From positions 122,912 to 186,911 of the forward strand of contig NZ_FOVP01000007.1 in NCBI RefSeq assembly GCF_900115165.1: DNA of 64,000 nt, in the 5' to 3' direction. Below are positions 48,529 to 56,549 of the stretch, in pieces. This DNA is from Roseovarius lutimaris (GTDB taxonomy: Bacteria; Pseudomonadota; Alphaproteobacteria; Rhodobacterales; Rhodobacteraceae). Within the stretch, counting starts at the first letter, position 1; each line of letters starts with the position of its first letter. A model generated the notes under the pieces. The model was not told where the DNA came from. It saw only the letters and a program-made list of their open reading frames with translations, and did not search any database. The translations under genes were made by a program, and so were the position numbers.

Positions 48529-48548
48529 ATAGTTTAGCGTTAAACTAT
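48529..48548. promoter_or_regulatory. Inverted repeat upstream of pdhA, candidate operator
   Basis: ATAGTTTA-GCGT-TAAACTAT: a perfect 8-bp inverted repeat centred 37 bp before the pdhA start, in AT-rich DNA that may hold the promoter. The symmetry suggests a dimeric repressor site. The regulator is unknown, and the sequence does not look like the enterobacterial PdhR site. Confidence 0.5.
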
Positions 48549-48684
48549 TTAATACACGATCAACGCGCCCCTGACGAGGGCGAATTTCGCCTCTTGGCGC
48601 AGATCGGCCTGTCTGAAGGTAAAACAGCAATGCGTGTGGTCGGTGCAATGGGTTCCGGCTGTGTGTCTTCGGGTTTTTGGACGT

Positions 48685-48705
48685 CACGGTCCGAACGTGA
48701 CCGTG
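48685..48705. promoter_or_regulatory. Inverted repeat upstream of the RcnB-like gene
   Basis: CACGGTC-cgaacgt-GACCGTG: a perfect 7-bp inverted repeat with 7-nt spacing, about 87-107 bp before the RcnB-like gene. Spacing and symmetry suit a transcription-factor dimer; the factor is not known. Confidence 0.35.
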
Positions 48706-48791
48706 CTCTGATCTCCGATAGATTCAAAATATTTGCGACAGATATTTGCCGACCATGCGTTGAATGAATATCGAACATAAGGAATGACCCA

Positions 48792-49115
48792 ATGCAGAAC
48801 TTAATGAAACGATGCGCAACTGTCTTTGTTTTGGCTACCGTAGCCGTGCCCGTAGTGACGATGCCGGCCATGGCGGACAGAGCAGGTGCAAAGTACAACT
48901 CCCATGGCCACGGTGCCAAAGTGAAAGCGCCGAAAGTGAAACGCCATAGGCATGCGATTGGTCACCGTTTCCGGAAACAGGATGTGATCGTTGTCAGAGA
49001 TTGGCGAGCCCGTGGCCTTCCGCGTCCCGGTCGCAATGAAGTTTACGTCGTAAACGGCAGCGACCTTTACCTGGCGACCGCTGCAACGCTTGTCATTAGG
49101 GCATTGCTCGACTGA
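48792..49115 (+). CDS. RcnB-like exported small protein
   Basis: A 107-residue exported protein with a signal peptide (MKRCATVFVLATVAVPVVTMPAMADR). The mature part is basic and His-rich (NSHGHGAKVKAPKVKRHRHAIGHRFRK) and ends RNEVYVVNGSDLYLATAATLVIRALLD, which resembles the C-terminal half of the RcnB/CigR family of periplasmic proteins. In E. coli RcnB takes part in nickel and cobalt handling, but that role is not implied here. The start at 48792 has AAGGA upstream; MKRC at 48804 is an alternative. Confidence 0.65.
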   Translation: MQNLMKRCATVFVLATVAVPVVTMPAMADRAGAKYNSHGHGAKVKAPKVKRHRHAIGHRFRKQDVIVVRDWRARGLPRPGRNEVYVVNGSDLYLATAATLVIRALLD

Positions 49116-49127
49116 GACGCACCCAGA

Positions 49128-49325
49128 TCATCTGGTCGGGCGACGAAAGGCAGCTTGTCCCGGCGGTTTCAACGAGTCGCTGCAACACTTTAAGCTCTTT
49201 GGAAAGATGGAGTGTTGATCATGAAGTACCGGACGCGGACGTTTTAATCGGATAAACAGAAGTCGGAGATGTGGGATCCCCGCAAGTGCCAATGCAGCGG
49301 TGAGTGCTGTCAGTTTCATGTTCAT
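49128..49325 (-). pseudogene. Remnant of a liv-type substrate-binding protein gene
   Basis: A strong ribosome-binding site, GGGAGGAG, precedes an ATG at 49325 and 16 codons that encode a good signal-peptide start (MNMKLTALTAALALAG). The frame then turns into sequence without coding character, so only the first about 50 bases look like a real gene. It lies directly after the broken livF on the same strand, where a livK-type binding-protein gene often stands. I take it as the stub of such a gene, cut off near 49275; the family is inferred from position. Confidence 0.45.
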
Positions 49326-49351
49326 CTCCTCCCTGAGATTTCCGTTATATT

Positions 49352-49918
49352 TCAGTGACCCAAATGGGCCTTTGCGACACTTGGATGGGATCGTAGCTCT
49401 TCTCCGGTGCCGCTTAGAACGATCTCACCGGCCTCGAACAAATAGACGCGATCCGCCAGGCGCAGCGCCATGGCCGGGTTCTGCTCGACCAGCAGGATGG
49501 TTTTGCCCACCTCCTTGATCCGCTTGATGGTTTTGCCGACCTCGGCCACGATCTTGGGGGCAAGGCCAAGCGAGAGCTCGTCGAAAATGCAAAGCTTGGG
49601 CCGGACCATGAGCGCGCGGACAATGGCCAGCATTTCCTGCTCTCCGCCTGATAGGTTGCCGGCCGCCTGCGCCGCGCGGTCGCGCAGGATGGGAAACATA
49701 TCCATCATCTCGTCAAGATCGCTGGCCTGATCGGCATCGCTGCGGGTAAAGGGCCCCATCTTGAGGTTTTGCAGCGTCGTCATCTGCGGAAAGACCTGAC
49801 GGCCCTCGGGGCACATGGTGATGCCCGCCTTGACGATGGCATGGCCGCTTTGGTTGGCGATGTCTTGCCCCTCAAGCATGATCGTGCCCCTTGAGGTCGG
49901 CACCGGTCCGCACTTCAC
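49352..49918 (-). pseudogene. livF: Branched-chain amino-acid ABC transporter ATPase, 5'-truncated
   Basis: The 188 codons encode the last four fifths of a LivF-type ATPase: EGQDIANQSGHAIVKAGITMCPEGRQVFPQMTTLQNLKMG, the signature LSGGEQEMLAIVRALM, Walker B LCIFDELSLGLAP and the H-loop-region IKEVGKTILLVEQN. The Walker A loop and about 45 N-terminal residues that LivF proteins have are missing. Upstream of about 49918 the sequence changes abruptly to the end of the LysR gene. Without Walker A it cannot bind ATP normally, so I call it a truncated, non-functional copy. Confidence 0.8.
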
Positions 49919-49948
49919 CGTGAGGTCAAAGGCAGGTTTTGCCTGGTG

Positions 49949-50869
49949 TCAGTTGGCGTTTTCCGCCCCCGGCAGCGCCTTTGCGCGCTCTGCCATGGCC
50001 CAATCGCAAAACACCTGCGCCTGTCGGTTGACCTGCTGGCGCGCCGAGGTGACAGAGAGCAAGTAATAGTCAAAACCGTCGGTCGTCGTCCGCTCGGAAA
50101 GCTGCACAAGTCGCCCCATGTCCAGATCGGCCTGCACCATGGCCAAAGGGCAAAGCGCCGCGCCCTGACCGGATAGCGCGGCCGCGCGCAGCAGATTGAA
50201 ATCCTCAAAGGTCGCCCCGGTAAAGACAGCGGTGTCGCTCGTATCGCGCCTCTGCATCCAACCCGCCCAGCCCGAGGCATCGCCGTCATGCAGCAACCCG
50301 AGGCGCAGGATATCCTGATCGGTTTGCGCGCGGCCCCCAGAGCCCCGGAGTAAGGCGGGGCTACAGACCGGCACGCTTTCTCCGCCAAGGAAGAACTGAC
50401 TTTTGACATTCGAAACCCTCGGCGCGCCTTTCGAGAAGACAAAGGCGAGATGGACATCCTGAAAATTGATGTCCTGGCCGTGCAGGGCATAAACGATACG
50501 GGTCTCGATGTCGGGGTGGGCGGCCCTGAACCGGCTCAGCCGCGGGATGAGCCAGCACATGGCAATCGACGGAATAGCCGCAATAACAAGGGCCTGCCCG
50601 GTGCTTTGGCTGCGCGCCCGTTGGCAGGCGGCCTCGATCTCGGTGAATGACAGCGACAGGCTATGGGCCAGATCCATGGCGTGCGGCAAAAGCCGTGTCC
50701 GGTTTCCCTCGCGCTCGAAAAGCGGCTGGCCAAGCCAGTCTTCGACATTGCGAATCTGATGGCTGACGGCCGATTGGGTGACGCAAAGCGCATCCGCCGC
50801 CGCCCGGAACGACCCAAATCGTGCCACCGCTTCAAAGGCCCGAAGCGCGGTCAGGGGAGGGGCGCGCAT
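49949..50869 (-). CDS. LysR-family transcriptional regulator next to creatinase
   Basis: A 306-residue LysR-type regulator: the helix-turn-helix reads LTALRAFEAVARFGSFRAAADALCVTQSAVSHQIRNVEDWLGQPLFER, followed by a periplasmic-binding-protein-like effector domain. It resembles GcvA-type members in its start. The gene is divergent from creatinase, and a perfect inverted repeat (50881-50903) lies between them; an upstream ATG at 50881 would fall within that repeat, so 50869 is preferred. Likely activator of the creatinase gene with creatine or a product as effector; this is inference. Confidence 0.9.
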   Translation of the reverse strand: MRAPPLTALRAFEAVARFGSFRAAADALCVTQSAVSHQIRNVEDWLGQPLFEREGNRTRLLPHAMDLAHSLSLSFTEIEAACQRARSQSTGQALVIAAIPSIAMCWLIPRLSRFRAAHPDIETRIVYALHGQDINFQDVHLAFVFSKGAPRVSNVKSQFFLGGESVPVCSPALLRGSGGRAQTDQDILRLGLLHDGDASGWAGWMQRRDTSDTAVFTGATFEDFNLLRAAALSGQGAALCPLAMVQADLDMGRLVQLSERTTTDGFDYYLLSVTSARQQVNRQAQVFCDWAMAERAKALPGAENAN

Positions 50870-50880
50870 GTCTGCCACCA

Positions 50881-50903
50881 TAGCATTAGAAAATCTAATG
50901 CTA
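50881..50903. promoter_or_regulatory. LysR-type operator between LysR and creatinase
   Basis: TAGCATTAGA-aaa-TCTAATGCTA is a perfect 10-bp inverted repeat. It contains the T-N11-A core expected for LysR-family binding sites (ATTAGAAAATCTAAT). It lies 12 bp before the LysR start and 98 bp before the creatinase start, a usual place for a site that controls both genes. Confidence 0.75.
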
Positions 50904-51000
50904 CTGTGAAATATGATCTTTTGACAAGTCCGGTGATTCAGGGCCTTTTTGCGAACGCAGCGGGGTCAGTTTCGGCCCAAGAGGTTTTCAGGAGGATCCG

Positions 51001-52224
51001 ATGGAACGCGAACGGTTGCAGACCTATGTAGATAACGGCGAAAAAGCAGTCCCGACGTTTTCGGACGCCGAAATGAATCGTCGCCTGAGCGCAATTCGCG
51101 GCTATATGGCAGAGGCTAAAATTGATGCGGCCCTGTTCAGCAGCTATCATTGCATCAATTATTATTCCGACTTCCTCTATTGCGCTTTCGGGCGTCGTTA
51201 CGGGCTTTTGGTCGATCACGATATCTCAACCTCGATCAGCGCCGGCATTGATGGCGGCCAGCCGTGGCGCCGCACCTCGGGCGGCAGGAATGTGACCTAT
51301 ACCGATTGGCAGAAGGATAACTATTTTCATGCTATCCGCAGCCTGACCGGCGGCGTCAAGCGGCTCGGGATTGAGTTTGACCACATCACTATCGACACGC
51401 TGAACCTGTTGAAATCGGAATTCCCGAATATGGAATTTGTCGATATCGCCGCCGCCTCGATGCGGTTGCGGATGATCAAATCGGCCGAGGAAATCGCGCA
51501 TATCACCAAGATGACCCGGATTGCCGACATCGGTGGGGCGGCCTGTGTCGAGGCGATTGGCGTCGGCGTTCCCGAGCACGAGGTGGCGCTGCATTCCACC
51601 GCCACGATGGTGCGCGAGATTGCCAGGGTCTGGCCAGAGGGCGAGTTGCTCGACACCTGGACATGGTTCCAGTCGGGCATCAACACCGATGGCGCACATA
51701 ACCCTGTGACCAGCCGCAAGATCGAAAAGGGCGATATCCTGTCGCTCAACTGTTTCCCGATGGTTGCCGGCTATTACGTCGCGCTTGAGCGCACGCTGTT
51801 CTCGGAAGAGGCCAGCGACGAGCATATCCGCCTGTGGAACATCAACTGTGCCGTGCATAATCGCGGCAAGGAGTTGCTGGCTCCGGGCGCCAAATGCAGC
51901 GATATTGCGAAAGAACTCAACGAAATGTATGCCGCCGAGAACCTGCTGCAATACCGCAGCTTTGGCTATGGTCATTCATTCGGTGTGCTCTGCCATTATT
52001 ATGGCCGCGAGGCCGGGCTTGAGCTGCGCGAAGATTGCGACACCGTGCTGGAGCCGGGCATGGTCGTCTCAATGGAGCCGATGATCACGGTCCCGAACCA
52101 CCTTGCGGGGGCGGGCGGGTATCGCGAGCATGACATTCTTGTCATCACCGACGACAACAACGCGGGCAACACCAATATCACCGGCTTTGCCTATGGTCCC
52201 GAGCATCTGATCGTCAAGTCGTGA
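51001..52224 (+). CDS. Creatinase (creatine amidinohydrolase)
   Basis: Hydrolyses creatine to sarcosine and urea. The 407-residue protein follows the Pseudomonas putida enzyme along its whole length, with long shared runs such as SYHCINYYSDFLYC, DTWTWFQSGINTDGAHNPVT and YGREAGLELRED. Known active-site residues are all kept at an offset of one: F63 and R65 (62 and 64), H233 (catalytic H232), E263 (262), R336 (335), E359 (358). The fold is the pita-bread fold shared with Xaa-Pro peptidases, but these residues separate it from peptidases. AGGAGG lies upstream of the ATG. Its 3' end overlaps the convergent PLP-enzyme gene by 11 bp. Genes for sarcosine oxidase or urease are not in the window. Confidence 0.93.
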   Translation: MERERLQTYVDNGEKAVPTFSDAEMNRRLSAIRGYMAEAKIDAALFSSYHCINYYSDFLYCAFGRRYGLLVDHDISTSISAGIDGGQPWRRTSGGRNVTYTDWQKDNYFHAIRSLTGGVKRLGIEFDHITIDTLNLLKSEFPNMEFVDIAAASMRLRMIKSAEEIAHITKMTRIADIGGAACVEAIGVGVPEHEVALHSTATMVREIARVWPEGELLDTWTWFQSGINTDGAHNPVTSRKIEKGDILSLNCFPMVAGYYVALERTLFSEEASDEHIRLWNINCAVHNRGKELLAPGAKCSDIAKELNEMYAAENLLQYRSFGYGHSFGVLCHYYGREAGLELREDCDTVLEPGMVVSMEPMITVPNHLAGAGGYREHDILVITDDNNAGNTNITGFAYGPEHLIVKS

Positions 52225-53269
52225 CGCCTGCAAGCAGATCGGCCTGATAGGCGAAAATCGCGGGCAATCCACCGGTGTGAATGAACACCACCGAGTGCCC
52301 GCGCGCGATCATACCCCGCTCGGTCAGGGCGATCAGCCCCGCGAGGGCACGCCCGGTATAGACCGGATCGACAAGCAGACCCTCATCAAGGGCGGCATAT
52401 CTGATCGCATCCCTGACGCTGGCGTTCATCTGGCCATAGCCCGGATGCAACGTGCTGTCATCGACCCTGATATCGGACTGTCTGACCGCGTAATCCGAGC
52501 CAAGCATGCGGCAAATCTCGGTTGTGCGGGTCAGAATGCGGGCCGCCTGATCCTGCGCCGGGCGGCGCACGCAAATGCCATGCACCGCAACATCCCAGCC
52601 GATGGCCCGTGCCCCGGCGAGAAATCCGGCATGGGTCAAGCCGCTGCCGGAGCCCAGAACGACGTGATCGGGCCACTGGCCGCGCGATTGATACTGAAGG
52701 TACATTTCGGCGGCGGCGCGGGCATAGCCAAGCCCACCAAGCGGCGGATGATCGGTGCCAAGGTGGATCACGAAGGGCGATTTTCCCGCGCGGCGCAGAT
52801 CGCCTGCGATGGCATCGAGATTGGCGTCGGCGGCGGCTTCGTTTTGGTCGCCGGCGTAAGGATAGATCGTCGCGCCCAATAGTTGGTTGAGCAAGACATT
52901 GCCCGACTGAAGATAGGCGGCGTCATCCTTGGGCACGCGCTTTTCAAGTTGGATATGCGGCTCCAGCCCAAGTTTGCGCGCGCTGGCGGCACAAAGGCGC
53001 ACGAAATTCGACTGGACCGCGCCGGTGATCAGAACGCTGTCGGCGTTTTGGGCAAGCGCCTCGCCGAAGTAATATTCCAACTGACGGACCTTGTTACCGC
53101 CCATGGCGACCGGCAACAGGTCATCGCGCTTGACCTCAAGGGAAATCCCGAGCCGTTTGCCAAGCCGGGGCAGGGGGTCGATCTCGGGGGGCACGGAAAA
53201 CAGCGCCGCCCTCGGGTACTTCGCAAGGGCGGGCAACAGATCAAGTTCGCTCTGGTCTGGTTTGGTCAT
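52214..53269 (-). CDS. PLP-dependent D-cysteine desulfhydrase/ACC deaminase-family enzyme
   Basis: A 351-residue fold-type II pyridoxal-phosphate enzyme. The PLP lysine is in VAMGGNKVRQLEYY (about residue 51), followed by ITGAVQSNFVRLCAASARKLG and the phosphate-binding GSGSGLTHAGFLAGA. The family includes D-cysteine desulfhydrase, ACC deaminase and L-cysteate sulfo-lyase; the sequence alone does not decide among them. The start at 53269 lies 10 bp after the ATPase stop codon, so it is part of the ABC-transporter operon. The transported amino acid is probably its substrate. The gene overlaps the end of creatinase by 11 bp on the other strand. Confidence 0.82.
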   Translation of the reverse strand: MTKPDQSELDLLPALAKYPRAALFSVPPEIDPLPRLGKRLGISLEVKRDDLLPVAMGGNKVRQLEYYFGEALAQNADSVLITGAVQSNFVRLCAASARKLGLEPHIQLEKRVPKDDAAYLQSGNVLLNQLLGATIYPYAGDQNEAAADANLDAIAGDLRRAGKSPFVIHLGTDHPPLGGLGYARAAAEMYLQYQSRGQWPDHVVLGSGSGLTHAGFLAGARAIGWDVAVHGICVRRPAQDQAARILTRTTEICRMLGSDYAVRQSDIRVDDSTLHPGYGQMNASVRDAIRYAALDEGLLVDPVYTGRALAGLIALTERGMIARGHSVVFIHTGGLPAIFAYQADLLAGVTT

Positions 53270-53279
53270 GGGCGTTCCG

Positions 53280-54011
53280 TCAGTGGTTGAGGATTTTCGA
53301 GAGGAACTCTTGCGCCCGTTCGCTGCGCGGCGAGCCAAAGAAATCCGTTGAGGTTGCATCTTCGACTATCTCGCCGTGATCCATGAACACCACCCTGTCG
53401 GCGACCTTGCGGGCAAACCCCATTTCATGGGTGACGACCATCATCGTCATGCCGTCCTTGGCAAGCCCGACCATCACATCAAGTACCTCGTTGATCATCT
53501 CAGGGTCAAGAGCCGAGGTCGGCTCGTCAAACAGCATCGCCATCGGTTCCATCGCAAGGCCACGGGCAATCGCCACCCGCTGTTGCTGACCGCCCGAAAG
53601 CTGTGAGGGGTATTTACTGGCCTGTTCGGCAAGGCCGACCCGATCCAGAAGGGCAAGCGCCTTGGTCTCGGCCTCGGCGGGGCGGCGGCCCAGCACCTTG
53701 ATCTGGCCAAGCTTGATATTCTCGGTCACGTTCATATGCGGGAACAGCTCGAAGTTCTGAAACACCATGCCGATTTTCGAGCGCATCCTGTCAAGGTTGG
53801 TCGATTTGGCGGTGATGCTGGTGCCCGCCACGGTGATTTCGCCGCTGTTGATCGGTTCAAGCCCGTTCACCGTCTTGATCAGCGTGCTTTTGCCCGAACC
53901 GGACGGCCCGCAAACCACGATGACCTCGCCCTTGGCAACGCTCAGGCTACAATCCTTGAGCACCTGAAAGGTCTTTCCGTACCATTTGTTGACGGATTTC
54001 ATCTCAATCAT
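53280..54011 (-). CDS. Polar amino-acid ABC transporter ATPase (GltL/GlnQ type)
   Basis: The 243-residue ATP-binding subunit. Walker A is [14 protein letters not shown], signature [19 protein letters not shown], Walker [15 protein letters not shown] and the H-loop [18 protein letters not shown]. These are typical of the PAAT (polar amino acid) subfamily. Its start overlaps the end of the permease gene by 4 bp (ATGA), and the PLP-enzyme gene follows after 10 bp. Confidence 0.95.
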   Translation of the reverse strand: MIEMKSVNKWYGKTFQVLKDCSLSVAKGEVIVVCGPSGSGKSTLIKTVNGLEPINSGEITVAGTSITAKSTNLDRMRSKIGMVFQNFELFPHMNVTENIKLGQIKVLGRRPAEAETKALALLDRVGLAEQASKYPSQLSGGQQQRVAIARGLAMEPMAMLFDEPTSALDPEMINEVLDVMVGLAKDGMTMMVVTHEMGFARKVADRVVFMDHGEIVEDATSTDFFGSPRSERAQEFLSKILNH

Positions 54012-54664
54012 GTTGCGAGCCTTTTTTGCAGGAAGCGGACGCCCATTGAGGCGACGAAACAGAAGGTGAAATAGACCACCGCAACAAACAGGAACATCTC
54101 GACCAGTTTCTGATCGCGGTTGGCGACGATTTCGGCGCTGACAAGAAAGTCGCGCAGTCCGACCACGTAGACAAGCGAGGTGTCCTGAAACAGGATGATC
54201 GCCTGGGTCAGCAGGATCGGCGTCATCGCGCGAAACGCCTGTGGCAGCACGATATAGCGCATGCTTTGCCCATAAGTGAGGCCGATGGCGCGCGCCGCCG
54301 CAAGCTGACCGGGGCGCACCGAATTGATGCCGGCGCGGATGATTTCAGAGTAATAGGCGGCCTCGAACATGATGAAGGCGACCAGCACCGAGGAAAACGC
54401 CCCGACCGGCCGCCCGAGGATCAGCGGCACCAGAAAGAACAGCCAGAAGATCACCAGGATAAGCGGAAGCGAGCGGAAAAAGTTGACATAAGCGGCGGCG
54501 ATCTGGGCCAGAACCGGCACTTTGGCAATGCGCAGCAAGGCCAGGAACGTGCCAAGGACAATGCCGCCGACAATCGCAAGGCCGGTCAGCAGGAAGGTCA
54601 TTTTCATGCCTTCCCACAAGAGCGATGAATTGGCGGGAATCACAGAGAAATCAAGGTCGAACAT
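54008..54664 (-). CDS. Polar amino-acid ABC transporter permease (GltK type)
   Basis: A 218-residue membrane subunit starting [21 protein letters not shown]. It has the His/Gln/Glu-type permease pattern with the EAA-like loop [44 protein letters not shown]. The start codon overlaps the stop of the next upstream gene by one base (TGATG), so a longer in-frame reading up to 55156 is not real. It pairs with the other permease as a heterodimer. Confidence 0.93.
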   Translation of the reverse strand: MFDLDFSVIPANSSLLWEGMKMTFLLTGLAIVGGIVLGTFLALLRIAKVPVLAQIAAAYVNFFRSLPLILVIFWLFFLVPLILGRPVGAFSSVLVAFIMFEAAYYSEIIRAGINSVRPGQLAAARAIGLTYGQSMRYIVLPQAFRAMTPILLTQAIILFQDTSLVYVVGLRDFLVSAEIVANRDQKLVEMFLFVAVVYFTFCFVASMGVRFLQKRLAT

Positions 54665-55386
54665 CACGCGGCCCCTTTCGAGAATGTGCCGGGCAGGGCG
54701 GTGCGTCGATCGACCTGACGCATGATCGCCATCACGGTGAAGGTCACCAGCGAATAGACGATGGTGGCGGCGGTAAAGGCCTCGAACCCCTGAAAGGTGT
54801 ATTCCTCGATCTGGCGGGTCATCGCGGTCAGTTCGACCACGCCGATGGTCAGCGCCAGAGAGGATTGCTTGAAGATTGTCAGAAATTCGCTGGTGAGCGG
54901 CGGGATGATGATGCGATAGGCATTGGGCAGCAGGATATAGCGATAGACCTGGACTTCGGTCATGCCGATGGCGCGCCCGGCCTGACGCTGGCCGGGGCCG
55001 ACGGCCTCGATGCCCGAGCGGACCTGTTCGCAGACCCGCGAGGCGGTATAAAGCCCGATGGCGACCACGGCTGTGGTCAGCGCCGGAAACGGCATGTCGC
55101 GCTTGACCCACCGCGACCAGTCTTCGGGCAAAAGCTCGGGGAAGACGAAATACCACAGGAACAGCTGTACCAAGAGCGGGATATTGCGGAAAATCTCGAC
55201 ATAGGTGGTGGCAAGGGCGCGCAACACCGGGCTGCTTGCGGTGCGAAACACCCCGAGGGCCGAGCCAAGCGAAAAGGCAATGATCCAGGCCAGAAGCGAG
55301 ATCGCCAGCGTCCAGCCAAGCCCCTCGATGATCCAGCCAAGATAGGGGTCGCGGAGCAAAACGCCCCAGTCCCAGTTATAGTTCAT
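54664..55386 (-). CDS. Polar amino-acid ABC transporter permease (GltJ type)
   Basis: A 240-residue permease with the N-terminal NWDWGVLLRDPYLGWIIEGLGWTL, typical of GltJ-type glutamate/aspartate permeases, and the EAA-like loop ASRVCEQVRSGIEAVGPGQRQAGRAIGMTEVQVYRYILLPNAYR. It follows the binding-protein gene after 72 bp and overlaps the second permease gene by one base. Confidence 0.94.
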   Translation of the reverse strand: MNYNWDWGVLLRDPYLGWIIEGLGWTLAISLLAWIIAFSLGSALGVFRTASSPVLRALATTYVEIFRNIPLLVQLFLWYFVFPELLPEDWSRWVKRDMPFPALTTAVVAIGLYTASRVCEQVRSGIEAVGPGQRQAGRAIGMTEVQVYRYILLPNAYRIIIPPLTSEFLTIFKQSSLALTIGVVELTAMTRQIEEYTFQGFEAFTAATIVYSLVTFTVMAIMRQVDRRTALPGTFSKGAA

Positions 55387-55458
55387 GCGATCCCCCGGTC
55401 TTTTCTGGTGACGGGGCGGAACATGATCCGCCCCGCCCGATAGAGTGGTTGCGCGCGC

Positions 55459-56346
55459 CTATTCGGGCAGGGCCTGAATTTCAAAGGCGGTGCGCAGCGT
55501 GTCGGAGAGCGGCATGTTGATATTGGTCGGGCCGGGTTCGAACCACTTGGCATAGATTTCCGCCATTTCGCCCGAGCGCATGAGCCCGGCCATTGTCACG
55601 CGACCCAGACGTTCAAAGGTTGAATCGTTGCGCTGCACCATAAGGGCATAGGGGTCAAACGACAGGTAGCGGCCGGTAACATGATAGGCCGACGGGTCGG
55701 AGGCCTTTGAAATCAGACCATAAAGCAGCACGTCATCCGAGCCATAGGCATCAATGCGGTCGGTTTCCAGCGCCAGCCATCCCTGGCTGTGGTCTTTGAC
55801 CGGCACGATCTTGATATCCAGATCTTTCGCCTCGATCGCGGCCTTGATCGCCTTTTCGTTGGTCGTGCCCGAGGCAAGGCCGATGATCTTGCCACTCATG
55901 TCTTCCAGCTCGGTAATACCCGAGCCGACCTTCGAGGCAATCTTGGTGCCGGTAATGAAGGTGGTGGGCAGATATTCAACCTGCAACTGGCGGGTCAAGT
56001 TGTTGGTGGTCGATCCGCATTCGATGTCAATCGTGCCATTCGCGATCAGCGGGATGCGGGTCTGGCCGGTGACCGGAACATAGCGGACCTCAAGCTTGCC
56101 GCCGCCAAGCTGCTCCTCGATGGCCTCGACGATCTTGAGGCAGAGGTCGATGGAATAGCCGACCGGCTCGTTGTTCTCGCCGATATAGGAAAACGGGATC
56201 GAGGTTTCGCGGTGGCCGATGCTGACCGTGCCGCGTTCCTGAATGCGTTGAAGTGTCGGGCTGTCGCCGGCATCCGCAAAGGCCGGCGCCGCAAGGCCGA
56301 CGGCCGTGGCCGCCGCCGCCGCAAGCATCTTTAGTCGAAGGTTCAT
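55459..56346 (-). CDS. Amino-acid ABC transporter binding protein (GltI type)
   Basis: A 295-residue periplasmic binding protein with a signal peptide ending AAPAFA-DA. It resembles E. coli GltI (glutamate/aspartate): VSIGHRETSIPFSYIGENNEPVGYSIDLC, TRIPLIANGTIDIECGSTTNNLTRQ and GLASGTTNEKAIKAAIE. The GSTTNN motif and the Arg near TRIP are ligand contacts in that family, so an acidic or similar amino acid is the likely ligand. First gene of the transporter operon; divergent from its LysR neighbour. Confidence 0.93.
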   Translation of the reverse strand: MNLRLKMLAAAAATAVGLAAPAFADAGDSPTLQRIQERGTVSIGHRETSIPFSYIGENNEPVGYSIDLCLKIVEAIEEQLGGGKLEVRYVPVTGQTRIPLIANGTIDIECGSTTNNLTRQLQVEYLPTTFITGTKIASKVGSGITELEDMSGKIIGLASGTTNEKAIKAAIEAKDLDIKIVPVKDHSQGWLALETDRIDAYGSDDVLLYGLISKASDPSAYHVTGRYLSFDPYALMVQRNDSTFERLGRVTMAGLMRSGEMAEIYAKWFEPGPTNINMPLSDTLRTAFEIQALPE

Positions 56347-56549
56347 TGTTGGTATCTCCCCTTTGTTGGTTTTTGTCCATTAAGACCGCAGGCGCCCAAA
56401 CAGGCAAATGATGACATCGCAAAGTCGGCATGCCGGATCACCCCCCGGTCGGAATCGGATTGGTTTGCCTAAAATCAATGCAAGGCCCGCAGTTTAAAAG
56501 CGTTAATAATGCAATCTAATATGCACAAACCGCATGCTATGGTGGGGCC

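Noticed and set aside
46082..48532. Plus-strand open frame of 816 codons opposite pdhB and pdhA
   Set aside because: Antisense shadow of two well-defined E1 genes; no family pattern.
51001..52224. Creatinase gene read as an Xaa-Pro aminopeptidase or ectoine hydrolase
   Set aside because: The fold is shared, but the creatine-binding residues (F63, R65, H233, E263, R336, E359) and long identical runs match creatinase.
54665..55156. Upstream extension of the second permease gene to 55156
   Set aside because: It would overlap most of the first permease gene in another frame; the TGATG junction at 54664 gives a normal 218-residue permease.
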